Shown here piece after piece: positions 27,006 to 36,567 of a stretch of DNA of 64,000 nt. The stretch's first letter is position 1. Every line of letters begins with the position of its first letter. The stretch is taken from contig NZ_AHCF03000002.1 in NCBI RefSeq assembly GCF_000238275.3, positions 1 to 64,000 of the forward strand, in the 5' to 3' direction. The notes under the pieces are model-generated. The model was not told the DNA's origin and did no database searches. It saw nothing but the letters and a program-made list of their open reading frames with translations. The position numbers and the translations under genes are program-made. This stretch comes from Pseudoalteromonas undina (GTDB lineage: Bacteria; Pseudomonadota; Gammaproteobacteria; Enterobacterales; Alteromonadaceae).

Positions 27006-27464
27006 TTATTTCGCCATATTTAAAATTTCATGCCAATCATTTTCGGTCACTGGCATGACCGATAAACGCCCGCCTTTTTTAAGTGCTATATCAGTTATAG
27101 CAGTATTTGCTTTGATCGCTTGCAGGCTGACTAAACTACTCAAATGCGCCTGATAGGTTATTTCTACCACAAACCAGCGAGGGTTTTCAGTGGTTGCCTT
27201 AGCATCGTAATAGTCGCTACTTAAATCAAATTGCGTTGGATCAGGGTAAGCAGCCTTAGTAACCACACCAAGTCCTGCAACGCCAACCTGTTTGCAGCTA
27301 GAATGATAAATCATCACTAAGTCGCCCTGCTTTACATCATCGCGAATAAAGTTACGCGCTTGGTAGTTGCGTACACCTTCCCATAGCGTTGTTTGCTCTG
27401 GCGCTTGCTTTAAGTCATCAATTGAAAAGGCGTCGGGTTCGGTTTTAAAAAGCCAAAATGCCAT
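27006..27464 (-). CDS. EVE-domain protein
   Basis: 152 residues from the ATG at 27464. The longer frame starts at a TTG that sits on the ribosome site (TTGAGGA), so it is rejected. The opening MAFWLFKTEPDAFSIDDL, followed by TLWEGVRNYQARNFIRDDVKQGDLVMIYHS, is the standard EVE fold, related to PUA/YTH domains that bind modified bases in DNA or RNA. Divergent from tesB. Its cellular role is not established. Confidence 0.88.
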   Translation of the reverse strand: MAFWLFKTEPDAFSIDDLKQAPEQTTLWEGVRNYQARNFIRDDVKQGDLVMIYHSSCKQVGVAGLGVVTKAAYPDPTQFDLSSDYYDAKATTENPRWFVVEITYQAHLSSLVSLQAIKANTAITDIALKKGGRLSVMPVTENDWHEILNMAK

Positions 27465-27547
27465 ATTAAATTTCCTCAATCAGTGAGTTAGTATTTTTTA
27501 ACTATTGTATAGTATCATTTATAAATTAGGGGATTGAGGAAGAAATA

Positions 27548-28405
27548 ATGAGCCAAGTATTAGATGATTTATTATCGTTGTTGTCACTTGAAGAAATTGA
27601 ACAAGGTTTATATCGAGGACAAAGCCAAGATTTAGGTTTTAGAGCGGTGTTTGGCGGTCAAGTTATGGGGCAAGCGCTTTCAGCAGCTAAAGAAACACTG
27701 CCTGCGGGGCGTATTGTTCATTCCTTACATTCTTATTTTTTACGTCCAGGCGACGCTGCAAAACCGATTGTGTACGATGTAGAAACTATACGTGATGGTA
27801 AAAGTTTTAGCACTCGACGTGTCAGTGCGATTCAGTACGGTAAACCTATTTTTTACATGACAGCGTCGTTTCAAGGTGAAGAGCAAGGGTTATCGCATCA
27901 AGCCACTATGCCTGATGTTCCAGCTCCTGAAGAACTGCGTTCTTCGTTAGAGTTTTATCAAGAAAATGCACAGCATATTCCTGAAGCAATCCGTAATAAG
28001 TTTATTCGTGAAATGCCGATTGAAATGCGCCCGGTGAACTTTCATAACCCCTTTAAACCTGAAGCCCTAGAACCGGTAAAACATATTTGGTTTAAAGCCA
28101 ATGGCGATATGCCAGATGATCAACGTATTCATAATTACTTATTGGCGTATGCGTCTGACTTTGAGTTTTTACCAACCGCGCTGCAGCCACATGGTGTGTC
28201 GTTTATGCAGCCGAATATGCAAGTAGCGACCATAGATCATGCTATGTGGTTTCATCGTCCATTTAGAATGGATGATTGGATGTTATATACCATTGATAGC
28301 CCAAGTGCGAGTTCGGGACGAGGGCTGGTACGTGGGCAGTTTTTTGACCGCCAAGGAAATTTAGTTGCCTCGACGATTCAAGAAGGGGTAATGCGCCAGC
28401 GCTAA
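27548..28405 (+). CDS. tesB: acyl-CoA thioesterase II TesB
   Basis: 285 residues, a double hot-dog protein. [25 protein letters not shown] and the C-terminal [18 protein letters not shown] followed by [19 protein letters not shown] are family signatures. It hydrolyses medium- and long-chain acyl-CoA to free acid and CoA. Confidence 0.93.
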   Translation: MSQVLDDLLSLLSLEEIEQGLYRGQSQDLGFRAVFGGQVMGQALSAAKETLPAGRIVHSLHSYFLRPGDAAKPIVYDVETIRDGKSFSTRRVSAIQYGKPIFYMTASFQGEEQGLSHQATMPDVPAPEELRSSLEFYQENAQHIPEAIRNKFIREMPIEMRPVNFHNPFKPEALEPVKHIWFKANGDMPDDQRIHNYLLAYASDFEFLPTALQPHGVSFMQPNMQVATIDHAMWFHRPFRMDDWMLYTIDSPSASSGRGLVRGQFFDRQGNLVASTIQEGVMRQR

Positions 28406-28411
28406 CACTTT

Positions 28412-28449
28412 AAAATCCACTATATTGAGTTAATTCAATACAGTGGATA
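28412..28449 (-). terminator. hairpin between convergent tesB and plsB
   Basis: A 13-bp stem with one mismatch (TCCACTATATTGA / TCAATACAGTGGA). On the minus strand it is followed by TTTT, so it probably ends plsB and may act both ways. Confidence 0.6.
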
Positions 28450-28460
28450 ATAAGAGTATG

Positions 28461-30899
28461 TTACTGACATTGAGCGTGAACAATGTCGGTAATTGATTGC
28501 CAAATACGTGCTGGCAAGAGTGTTTGCAGTTGCTTGTAGGTCTCGCACAGCTCTTGGCTTCCTTGTAAGCCGCTATCAGATTCACTAATTAGCTTTTGTT
28601 CGCGAAGGTTGGAAATAAAACTACTAAGTACCTTCTTATCAAAAAACTCCGGCGTTTTAATACCATGTAACGTACCCAAACGCTGTGCCAACACATAGCT
28701 TTCACGTTCCAGTTCTGCTTTTGCAATACCTTGGCTGGTTTGAATAAAGCCAATCACAATCGCATAACGTTGCAGAGTAAAGCTTAATGCACGACCAAGC
28801 ATTTCGAGTTTGGCAAAGCTATCGTTATTTTGAGTCACTTTAATGTTATCACCATCAAGCTCAATTAAGCCTTGATCGCTAAAGTTAGTTAAAATGCGGG
28901 TTACATAGCTTTCATCAAGCTCTTGTAAATACCACTCTTTGGCGAATAACGGATAAAAAGATTTTACCAATTGATGGCAGCGAGTAACGCTACTTTGATG
29001 CTGCTTGAATAAATGCAGGGCAACTAAACTCGGCACTGCAAAAATATGCAAAATGTTATTACGATAATAGTTAAATAAGGTTTTTTCTTTATCGTTTATC
29101 GCAATAATTTCACCAAACTCATCACTGATCACATCAAACTTATTCAACTTTAAGGCGTGTTCTAGCAGTTGCTCTGGCGTTTCATCGGGTGCGGTTATTT
29201 TATTGCTGTAGCTAGCTTCACGTTGTAATCGCAAATAAAACTCAAGCTGAGCTAGCAATTTAGGTTTACTCAATGCGTGCTTATCGTTTACTAGCAGTAT
29301 CATCGCCAGTAAGTTAACTGAGTTAAGTGCGGCTGCATTGTTAATTTTAACCATAACCTGATCAGCCAGATTAGCCACCTGCGGCCCTAACCATTGTGGC
29401 TTTTGCACGTCGGTAGCATGAATTGACTCGCGCCAGTCGGGTTGGTTGTCATTTAGGTATTGGTTAATAGAAATAGGGTCCCCAAAATTTAAATAACCAC
29501 GACCATAGTTTTTTAAGTTTTTAATCGCTTTAAAAATACCTAATATCGACTCGCCCTTTTTATCATTACCCGCGAGCTCTTTTAGGTAGGTGTTTATTTC
29601 CATTACGTGTTCGTAGCCTATGTATACAGGCACAATGGATACTGGGCGATCAATACCGCGCAGCATTGCTTGTAATGTCATGGCGAGCATGCCGGTTTTT
29701 GGGGGTAGTAAACGTCCGGTTCTGCTGCGGCCACCTTCGGTATAAAACTTAACCGAATAACCTTTTATAAATAACTGGCTCAAGTACTCTTTAAATACCG
29801 CTGAGTAGAGTTTGTTACCAGCAAATGAGCGACGAATAAAAAATGCACCACTGCGGCGGAATATGCCACCTGCAGGGAAAAAGTTGAGGTTGATCCCAGC
29901 TGCAATATGCGGTGGTACAAGGCCTTGATGATAAATAGAGTAGGTTAGCAGTAAGTAATCCATATGACTTCGATGACAAGGCATGTAGATTATTTCATGG
30001 CCTTTATTGGTTAGGTCATGAATTTGCTCGGTGTACTTTATATCAATGCCATTATAAAGCTTATTCCAAAGCCACGTTAATATACGATCCGCAACGCGGA
30101 TGGTGGCATCACTATAATTAGCGGCAATTTCATCCAGCAACTTCAAGGCGTTTTGTCGCGCTTGGGCTTGGCTGATGTTTTTTTCAGTGGCCTCGGTTTG
30201 AATTGCTTTTTTAATTGTGGGTGATGCTAGTAGTGAGCTAAATAACTGATCACGAGATGGGATTTTAGGCCCTGTAGCAGCCAGCTTTTGACGCTTAAAG
30301 TGAACTCGAGCTACACGCAACAGCTTATGAGGAAGTTCATTAACGTCGGCTTTTTCATTAACCAATAAAGATAGGTCGAGTGGCTGGCTAAATCGAATAA
30401 AGTTATCTCTTCCTGAAAAAAGTACCACAAAGATTTTTCTAAACCAGCTGGGCGTAAGTGAGTGCGAGAGTAAAGTGCTTAATCCTGGCTTTTCTTTACC
30501 CGGCGCTCTGCCCCATAAAATAGTCACAGGCACAACCTGGACATTTTTTTGGCCACTATTTAATAAATGCTCAACAATGTGTTTGCCTTGCGCTAATGCA
30601 TTGGTAGGTTTTTCTTTATCACCAAATAGCGGGGGAGGGTTTTTAATGCCGATAAAGCGATCTAACGCCTCGTCACCTAATACTTGCTGCTCTGTTGGGT
30701 CTGGTAAACCATTTCGTTTACAAACACGTGCCAGTGCCGCTAAATCAAAGCGTGAATTTAAACGCACTATATAAAAGGTCGGGTTTTTAGGGTTTAGCTC
30801 AAATTGCTCTAAAGGTTTTTCAGGCAGTACTTTGCTTTTAACAAACAAGCGGCTAATACCACCAGAGATAAGATTTAAACCATAATTTAAAATACGCAT
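28461..30899 (-). CDS. plsB: glycerol-3-phosphate 1-O-acyltransferase PlsB
   Basis: 812 residues, the expected size. The acyltransferase motifs are clear: PCHRSHMDYLLL (H-x4-D) near residue 305, GAFFIRRSF, and FYTEGGRSRTGRLLPPKTGM. It places the first acyl chain on glycerol-3-phosphate at the inner membrane, beginning phospholipid synthesis. Monocistronic, and divergent from the S10 operon across a 427-bp spacer. Confidence 0.95.
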   Translation of the reverse strand: MRILNYGLNLISGGISRLFVKSKVLPEKPLEQFELNPKNPTFYIVRLNSRFDLAALARVCKRNGLPDPTEQQVLGDEALDRFIGIKNPPPLFGDKEKPTNALAQGKHIVEHLLNSGQKNVQVVPVTILWGRAPGKEKPGLSTLLSHSLTPSWFRKIFVVLFSGRDNFIRFSQPLDLSLLVNEKADVNELPHKLLRVARVHFKRQKLAATGPKIPSRDQLFSSLLASPTIKKAIQTEATEKNISQAQARQNALKLLDEIAANYSDATIRVADRILTWLWNKLYNGIDIKYTEQIHDLTNKGHEIIYMPCHRSHMDYLLLTYSIYHQGLVPPHIAAGINLNFFPAGGIFRRSGAFFIRRSFAGNKLYSAVFKEYLSQLFIKGYSVKFYTEGGRSRTGRLLPPKTGMLAMTLQAMLRGIDRPVSIVPVYIGYEHVMEINTYLKELAGNDKKGESILGIFKAIKNLKNYGRGYLNFGDPISINQYLNDNQPDWRESIHATDVQKPQWLGPQVANLADQVMVKINNAAALNSVNLLAMILLVNDKHALSKPKLLAQLEFYLRLQREASYSNKITAPDETPEQLLEHALKLNKFDVISDEFGEIIAINDKEKTLFNYYRNNILHIFAVPSLVALHLFKQHQSSVTRCHQLVKSFYPLFAKEWYLQELDESYVTRILTNFSDQGLIELDGDNIKVTQNNDSFAKLEMLGRALSFTLQRYAIVIGFIQTSQGIAKAELERESYVLAQRLGTLHGIKTPEFFDKKVLSSFISNLREQKLISESDSGLQGSQELCETYKQLQTLLPARIWQSITDIVHAQCQ

Positions 30900-31111
30900 T
30901 GACTCACCATAAGAGAGTAGTTACCCAAACCAATATGGGTATATAACAGCAAAATTAGCGCATAGGATAACATAATATCTAAAAAATCCCCTGCAGATTA
31001 ATCGACAAGCTATGACATTATAAAGACACCATCACCTCTATTGCGTTCACTATTAATAAACTTAGCTATTTTTTAAACGACAATAACAAAGTAATAATGT
31101 CTAAATAGTTG

Positions 31112-31139
31112 TTGCATTTATCACCAGTATCATTATAAT
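31112..31139 (+). promoter_or_regulatory. S10 operon promoter
   Basis: TTGCAT (31112-31117), a 16-bp spacer, then TATAAT (31134-31139), with ACGC just after. Transcription should start near 31146, giving a leader of about 180 nt. Confidence 0.75.
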
Positions 31140-31145
31140 ACGCAG

Positions 31146-31291
31146 GCTTTCAAAATTCCCTCGGGAACAAGAAAGAATAAATTAAGCTTGGATTTCAAGC
31201 TAATAAACAGGAGTTCCGATTTGGAACTCAACGTAGATATAATCAAACAACCGGCATCTTAATTATTAAGATTGTTTCGGTCGTTTTTTTA
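31146..31291 (+). promoter_or_regulatory. S10 operon leader with attenuator-like hairpin
   Basis: Ordered hairpins: TTCCC/GGGAA (31156-31167), AGCTTG/CAAGCT (31185-31201), GAGTTCC/GGAACTC (31211-31229), then a long stem from AACAACCG (31246) to CGGTCGTT with an inner ATCTTAAT/ATTAAGAT and a T7 run ending at 31290. This matches the plan of the E. coli S10 leader, where ribosomal protein L4 causes attenuation and blocks translation. That L4 acts here is inferred. Confidence 0.7.
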
Positions 31292-31317
31292 TGCTCTTTA
31301 AATGCTCTTTATATTGA

Positions 31318-31638
<321 letters not shown>

Positions 31639-31665
31639 TCGGAAGATTAGAGAGGTTTTAGGAAA

Positions 31666-32301
31666 ATGGCATTAGGTCTAGTCGGTCGTAAAGTGGGTAT
31701 GACACGTATCTTCACTGAAGATGGTGTATCTATCCCTGTGACAGTTATTGAAGCGACTCCTAACCGCATTGCTCAGATCAAATCTGACGCAACAGACGGT
31801 TATAACGCGCTTCAAGTAACCGCAGGCACTAAAAAAGCAAGCCGTGTAAACAAAGCAACAGCGGGTCACTTCGCTAAAGCTGGTGTTGAAGCGGGTCGCG
31901 GTCTGTGGGAATTCCGCCTAAATGGTGGTGAAGGCGATTTTGAAGTAGGCGCTGAGCTTACTGTTGAATTATTCAACGAAATCAACAAAGTTGACGTAAC
32001 CGGTACTTCTAAAGGTAAAGGTTTCCAAGGTGGTGTTAAGCGCTGGAATTTCAGCATGCAAGACGCTACACATGGTAACTCTCTATCTCACCGTGCTCCT
32101 GGTTCAATCGGTCAAAACCAATCACCTGGTAAGGTGTTTAAAGGTAAGAAAATGGCCGGTCAAATGGGTAATGAGCAAGTAACAACTCAGAACCTTGAAC
32201 TAGTTCGCGTTGACGCTGAGCGTAACCTGCTTTTAGTTAAAGGTGCAGTACCTGGCGCTATCGGCGGTGACGTTATCGTTAAACCAGCTGTTAAAGCATA
32301 A
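31666..32301 (+). CDS. rplC: 50S ribosomal protein L3
   Basis: 211 residues. It opens [16 protein letters not shown] and contains the [19 protein letters not shown] loop (residue near Q152 is methylated by PrmB in E. coli). An early assembly protein near the peptidyl-transferase centre. GAGG ribosome site. Confidence 0.98.
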   Translation: MALGLVGRKVGMTRIFTEDGVSIPVTVIEATPNRIAQIKSDATDGYNALQVTAGTKKASRVNKATAGHFAKAGVEAGRGLWEFRLNGGEGDFEVGAELTVELFNEINKVDVTGTSKGKGFQGGVKRWNFSMQDATHGNSLSHRAPGSIGQNQSPGKVFKGKKMAGQMGNEQVTTQNLELVRVDAERNLLLVKGAVPGAIGGDVIVKPAVKA

Positions 32302-32318
32302 GTCCTGGAGATTTAGTG

Positions 32319-32924
32319 ATGGAATTAGCAATTAAAGACGCTTCTGGCGCTCTTGAAGTTTCTGAAGCTACTTTTGGACGTGAGTTTAACGAAGCATTAG
32401 TACACCAAGTAGTTGTTGCATACGCAGCAGGTGCTCGTCAAGGTACTCGTGCTCAGAAGACACGTTCTGAAGTAAGCGGTGGTGGTAAAAAACCATGGGC
32501 TCAAAAAGGTACTGGCCGTGCACGTGCTGGTACAATCCGTAGTCCAATTTGGCGTTCAGGTGGCGTTAGCTTCGCAGCTAAACCACAAGACCACAGCCAA
32601 AAAGTAAACCGTAAAATGTACCGCGGTGCGATCAAAAGCATCTTATCTGAATTAGTTCGTCAAGAGCGTTTAATCGTTGTTGAAAGTTTTGGTCTTGAAG
32701 CACCAAAAACTAAAGAACTAGTTGCTAAGCTTAAAGAACTTGAGCTTAAAGATGTTCTTATCGTGACTGAAGAAGTAGATGAAAATCTTTTCTTATCGGC
32801 ACGTAACCTGTACAAGGTTGACACACGTGATGTAGCTGGTATCGATCCTGTAAGCTTAATTGCTTTCGATAAGGTACTAATTACAGCTGCTGCTGTTAAG
32901 CAACTTGAGGAGGCGCTAGCATGA
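32319..32924 (+). CDS. rplD: 50S ribosomal protein L4
   Basis: 201 residues from the ATG at 32319. A GTG three bases earlier is less likely because GGAG is better spaced from the ATG. The long tunnel loop [22 protein letters not shown] is intact. In E. coli, L4 is the feedback regulator of this operon through the leader. It overlaps rplW by 4 nt. Confidence 0.97.
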   Translation: MELAIKDASGALEVSEATFGREFNEALVHQVVVAYAAGARQGTRAQKTRSEVSGGGKKPWAQKGTGRARAGTIRSPIWRSGGVSFAAKPQDHSQKVNRKMYRGAIKSILSELVRQERLIVVESFGLEAPKTKELVAKLKELELKDVLIVTEEVDENLFLSARNLYKVDTRDVAGIDPVSLIAFDKVLITAAAVKQLEEALA

Positions 32925-33223
32925 TCCGTGAAGAACGTCTTTTAAAAGTGATCCTTGCTCCACACATCTCTGAAAAAAGCACGATTGCTGCTGAAGAAAA
33001 CAACACTATTGTTTTCAAAGTAGTAAATGATGCAACTAAAGCTGAAATTAAAGCGGCAGTTGAGAAGCTTTTTGAAGTAGAAGTAACTGGTGTTCGCACA
33101 CTTAACGTTAAGGGTAAAACAAAACGTACTGGCATGCGTTTCGGTCGTCGTAGCGACTGGAAGAAAGCTTACGTTACTCTTAAAGAAGGTAGCGAGCTGG
33201 ACTTTGTCGGCGGCGCCGAGTAA
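32921..33223 (+). CDS. rplW: 50S ribosomal protein L23
   Basis: 100 residues, with [14 protein letters not shown] and VNVKGK-like [20 protein letters not shown]. Located at the tunnel exit, where trigger factor and SRP dock. ATG overlaps the rplD stop. Confidence 0.98.
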   Translation: MIREERLLKVILAPHISEKSTIAAEENNTIVFKVVNDATKAEIKAAVEKLFEVEVTGVRTLNVKGKTKRTGMRFGRRSDWKKAYVTLKEGSELDFVGGAE

Positions 33224-33240
33224 TAAGGGGAGTTAGAATT

Positions 33241-34065
33241 ATGGCACTTCAAAAGTGTAAGCCAACTTCTGCGGGTCGTCGTCACCTAGTTAAAGTGGTT
33301 AACCCAGATTTACATAAGGGTAAACCTTACGCACCACTATTAGAGAAAAACTCTAAATCAGGTGGTCGTAATAACAATGGTCGTATTACGGTTCGTCATA
33401 TCGGTGGTGGTCATAAGCAGCATTACCGTTTAATCGATTTTAAACGTACTAAAGATGGCATTCCAGCCACTGTTGAGCGTTTAGAATATGATCCAAATCG
33501 TAGCGCAAACATCGCTCTTGTATTATATGCAGACGGTGAGCGTCGTTACATTATCGCACCTAAAGGCTTAAAAGCTGGCGATGCAATCCAGTCTGGTGTT
33601 GATGCACCAATCAAACCTGGTAATGCATTACCAATGCGTAATATGCCTGTAGGTTCGACTGTTCACAACGTAGAATTAAAACCAGGTAAAGGTGCTCAAA
33701 TCGCACGTTCTGCTGGTGCATACGTTCAAATCCTTGCTCGTGATGGTCAATATGTAACATTACGTCTTCGTTCAGGCGAAGTTCGTAAAGTTGAATCTGA
33801 TTGTCGTGCTACGCTAGGTGAAGTAGGCAATGCTGAGCATATGCTTCGTTCACTTGGTAAAGCAGGTGCAAATCGCTGGCGTGGTATTCGTCCGACAGTT
33901 CGTGGTGTTGCCATGAACCCGGTTGATCACCCACACGGTGGTGGTGAAGGTCGTACATCTGGTGGTCGTCATCCTGTGTCTCCATGGGGTAAACCGACTA
34001 AAGGTGCTAAGACGCGTAAGAACAAGCGTACGGATAAATTTATAGTACGTCGTCGTACTAAGTAA
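33241..34065 (+). CDS. rplB: 50S ribosomal protein L2
   Basis: 274 residues, standard length. The C-terminal [29 protein letters not shown] motif includes the conserved His near the peptidyl-transferase centre. Confidence 0.98.
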   Translation: MALQKCKPTSAGRRHLVKVVNPDLHKGKPYAPLLEKNSKSGGRNNNGRITVRHIGGGHKQHYRLIDFKRTKDGIPATVERLEYDPNRSANIALVLYADGERRYIIAPKGLKAGDAIQSGVDAPIKPGNALPMRNMPVGSTVHNVELKPGKGAQIARSAGAYVQILARDGQYVTLRLRSGEVRKVESDCRATLGEVGNAEHMLRSLGKAGANRWRGIRPTVRGVAMNPVDHPHGGGEGRTSGGRHPVSPWGKPTKGAKTRKNKRTDKFIVRRRTK

Positions 34066-34071
34066 TATTGA

Positions 34072-34359
<288 letters not shown>

Positions 34360-34372
34360 GAGGGGAAGATAA

Positions 34373-34705
34373 ATGCAAGCATTAGCTAAACATAAATTCG
34401 CCTCTGGTTCGGCGCAAAAAGCACGTCTAGTTGCAGATCAGATCCGCGGGTTACCTGTCGATCGCGCACTAGAAATCCTGGCGTACAGCCCGAAAAAAGC
34501 GGCTGTATTAGTTAAGAAAGTACTTGAGTCTGCTATTGCTAACGCAGAGCATAACGAAGGTGCTGACATTGATGAGCTACGTGTAACAACGATCTTTGTG
34601 GACGATGGTCCAACAATGAAACGTATTATGCCACGTGCTAAAGGACGCGCAGACCGCATCCTTAAGCGTACAAGCCACATCACTGTTGTGGTTTCAGATA
34701 GCTAG
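34373..34705 (+). CDS. rplV: 50S ribosomal protein L22
   Basis: 110 residues. The beta-hairpin [22 protein letters not shown], which lines the exit tunnel, is intact. The opening [26 protein letters not shown] is typical. Confidence 0.98.
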   Translation: MQALAKHKFASGSAQKARLVADQIRGLPVDRALEILAYSPKKAAVLVKKVLESAIANAEHNEGADIDELRVTTIFVDDGPTMKRIMPRAKGRADRILKRTSHITVVVSDS

Positions 34706-34717
34706 GAGATATAAGTA

Positions 34718-35419
34718 ATGGGACAAAAAGTTCATCCTACTGGTATTCGCCTAGGTATATCTAAACCTTGGGTTTCTACCTGGTACGCGAATTCAAAAGA
34801 TTTCTCTGCACAGCTTTTTGGCGATCACAAAGTACGTACATTCCTTACTAAGGAATTGAAAGCGGCTTCTGTGTCTAAAATCGTTATTGAGCGTCCAGCA
34901 AAATCTATCCGAGTAACTATTCACACGGCTCGTCCGGGTGTTGTTATCGGTAAAAAAGGCGAAGACGTAGAAAAATTACGTCAAGCGGTAACTAAAATCG
35001 CTGGTGTACCTGCTCAGATTAATATTTCTGAAGTACGTAAACCAGAACTAGATGCACAACTAGTAGCAGACGGCATTGCCTCTCAGCTAGAGCGTCGTGT
35101 TATGTTCCGTCGCGCTATGAAGCGTTCGGTACAAAATGCAATGCGCATCGGTTCTAAAGGGATTAAAGTTGAAGTTAGCGGTCGTCTTGGCGGCGCAGAA
35201 ATCGCACGTTCAGAATGGTATCGTGAAGGTCGTGTACCTCTACATACTCTTCGTGCTGATATCGACTACGCAACTTCTGAAGCCTTAACCACTTACGGTA
35301 TCATTGGTGTTAAAGTTTGGATCTTCAAAGGCGAAGTTATTGGTGGTTTACCACTAGTACAAGAGCAAGAGAAGCCAGCTAAACGCGCACCAAAGAAAGC
35401 CAAAAAAAGTGCTAAGTAG
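34718..35419 (+). CDS. rpsC: 30S ribosomal protein S3
   Basis: 233 residues. It has a KH domain around [17 protein letters not shown] and a lysine-rich tail. Lies at the mRNA entry site and helps unwind mRNA. Confidence 0.98.
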   Translation: MGQKVHPTGIRLGISKPWVSTWYANSKDFSAQLFGDHKVRTFLTKELKAASVSKIVIERPAKSIRVTIHTARPGVVIGKKGEDVEKLRQAVTKIAGVPAQINISEVRKPELDAQLVADGIASQLERRVMFRRAMKRSVQNAMRIGSKGIKVEVSGRLGGAEIARSEWYREGRVPLHTLRADIDYATSEALTTYGIIGVKVWIFKGEVIGGLPLVQEQEKPAKRAPKKAKKSAK

Positions 35420-35431
35420 AGGTAGCGAGTA

Positions 35432-35845
35432 ATGTTACAGCCAAAACGTACAAAATTCCGTAAAATGCATAAAGGCCGCAACCGTGGTCTAGCGCAAAAC
35501 GGTAACAAAGTAAGCTTCGGTACTTTCGGTTTGAAAGCTACTGGTCGTGGCCGCATGACTGCTCGTCAAATCGAAGCAGCTCGTCGTGCTATGACACGTC
35601 ACGTGAAACGTCAAGGTAAAATCTGGATCCGTGTCTTCCCTGACAAGCCGATCACAGAAAAGCCTCTTGAAGTTCGTATGGGTAAAGGTAAAGGTTCTGT
35701 TGAATATTGGGTTGCTGAAATTCAGCCTGGTAAAGTACTTTACGAAATGGAAGGTGTTTCAGAAGAGCTTGCTCGTGAAGCGTTTAACCTTGCTGCTCGT
35801 AAGCTGCCATTCAAAACAACTTTCGTAACTCGGACGGTAATGTGA
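35432..35845 (+). CDS. rplP: 50S ribosomal protein L16
   Basis: 137 residues, with [21 protein letters not shown] and the [14 protein letters not shown] loop. Stop codon overlaps the rpmC start by one base (TGATG). Confidence 0.98.
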   Translation: MLQPKRTKFRKMHKGRNRGLAQNGNKVSFGTFGLKATGRGRMTARQIEAARRAMTRHVKRQGKIWIRVFPDKPITEKPLEVRMGKGKGSVEYWVAEIQPGKVLYEMEGVSEELAREAFNLAARKLPFKTTFVTRTVM

Positions 35846-36036
35846 TGAAAGCAAACGAACTAAAAGATAAAAGCGTAGAAGAGCTTAATGCTGAACTTCT
35901 AGGTCTTCTTCGTGAGCAGTTTAACCTGCGCATGCAAGCAAGCACTGGTCAGCTAGCTCAGACACACACGCTAAGAACAGTACGTCGCGATATCGCGCGT
36001 GTAAAAACAATTATTAACCAGAAGGCAGGTCAATAA
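35845..36036 (+). CDS. rpmC: 50S ribosomal protein L29
   Basis: 63 residues from the ATG at 35845. A GTG at 35842 is possible but would add one residue absent from the family ([15 protein letters not shown]). Stop TAA overlaps the rpsQ ATG by one base. Confidence 0.97.
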   Translation: MKANELKDKSVEELNAELLGLLREQFNLRMQASTGQLAQTHTLRTVRRDIARVKTIINQKAGQ

Positions 36037-36293
36037 TGAGCGATAAAATTCGTACTCTTCAAGGCCGTGTAATCAGCGACAAGATGGAAAAATCTTTCAC
36101 TGTTGCTATCGCACGTTACGTGAAGCACCCAATCTATGGGAAATTCATCAAACGTACGACTAAGTTACACGTACATGACGAAAATAACACTGCAAAAGCG
36201 GGTGACACTGTCACTATCCGTGAATGCGCTCCAATCTCTAAGAACAAATCTTGGACTTTGGTAGATGTTGTTGAACGTCCAAAACAAGCTTAA
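36036..36293 (+). CDS. rpsQ: 30S ribosomal protein S17
   Basis: 85 residues, with [18 protein letters not shown] and [15 protein letters not shown]. Last gene of the S10 operon; a strong terminator follows within about 30 bp. Confidence 0.98.
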   Translation: MSDKIRTLQGRVISDKMEKSFTVAIARYVKHPIYGKFIKRTTKLHVHDENNTAKAGDTVTIRECAPISKNKSWTLVDVVERPKQA

Positions 36294-36318
36294 TTTTTAA
36301 TTAAGTCTGTTTTATAAG

Positions 36319-36347
36319 AAACCCCAGCTTTTGCTGGGGTTTTTTTT
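36319..36347 (+). terminator. S10 operon terminator
   Basis: AACCCCAGC/GCTGGGGTT stem with a TTTT loop and T8. It marks a real end of the operon after rpsQ. Confidence 0.92.
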
Positions 36348-36448
36348 GCGTTTAAAAAAGCGATAAGTTTAAATTTTAAGTCGACGCTCGCAGTGAGCTT
36401 ACTAGCCGTAACTTAGTTCTAAACCCGAGGGTAAAGAAGTAATCTAAA

Positions 36449-36477
36449 TAAAAAAGCCTTTGCAAATGCAAAGGCTT
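36449..36477 (-). terminator. terminator of the endonuclease gene
   Basis: AAGCCTTTGCA/TGCAAAGGCTT, an 11-bp stem. The A run at 36447-36454 reads as a T run on the minus strand. It lies 90 bp past the stop codon, beyond the heptad repeat. Confidence 0.82.
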
Positions 36478-36493
36478 ATGCTTTTCTGCAAAG

Positions 36494-36563
36494 CCCGAAG
36501 CCCGAAGCCCGAAGCCCGAAGCCCGAAGCCCGAAGCCCGAAGCCCGAAGCCCGAAGCTCGAAG
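36494..36563. repeat. heptanucleotide tandem repeat (CCCGAAG)10
   Basis: Nine perfect and one imperfect (CTCGAAG) 7-bp units, 70 bp in all. It starts 5 bp from the stop codon of the endonuclease gene and lies before that gene's terminator, so it is transcribed in its 3' UTR. Copy number is probably variable. Confidence 0.95.
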
Positions 36564-36567
36564 CCTT

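Noticed and set aside
27006..27464. EVE protein as part of a restriction or defence system
   Set aside because: EVE domains occur in such systems, but the neighbours are tesB and a hydrolase, and this short form is widespread as a single housekeeping gene.
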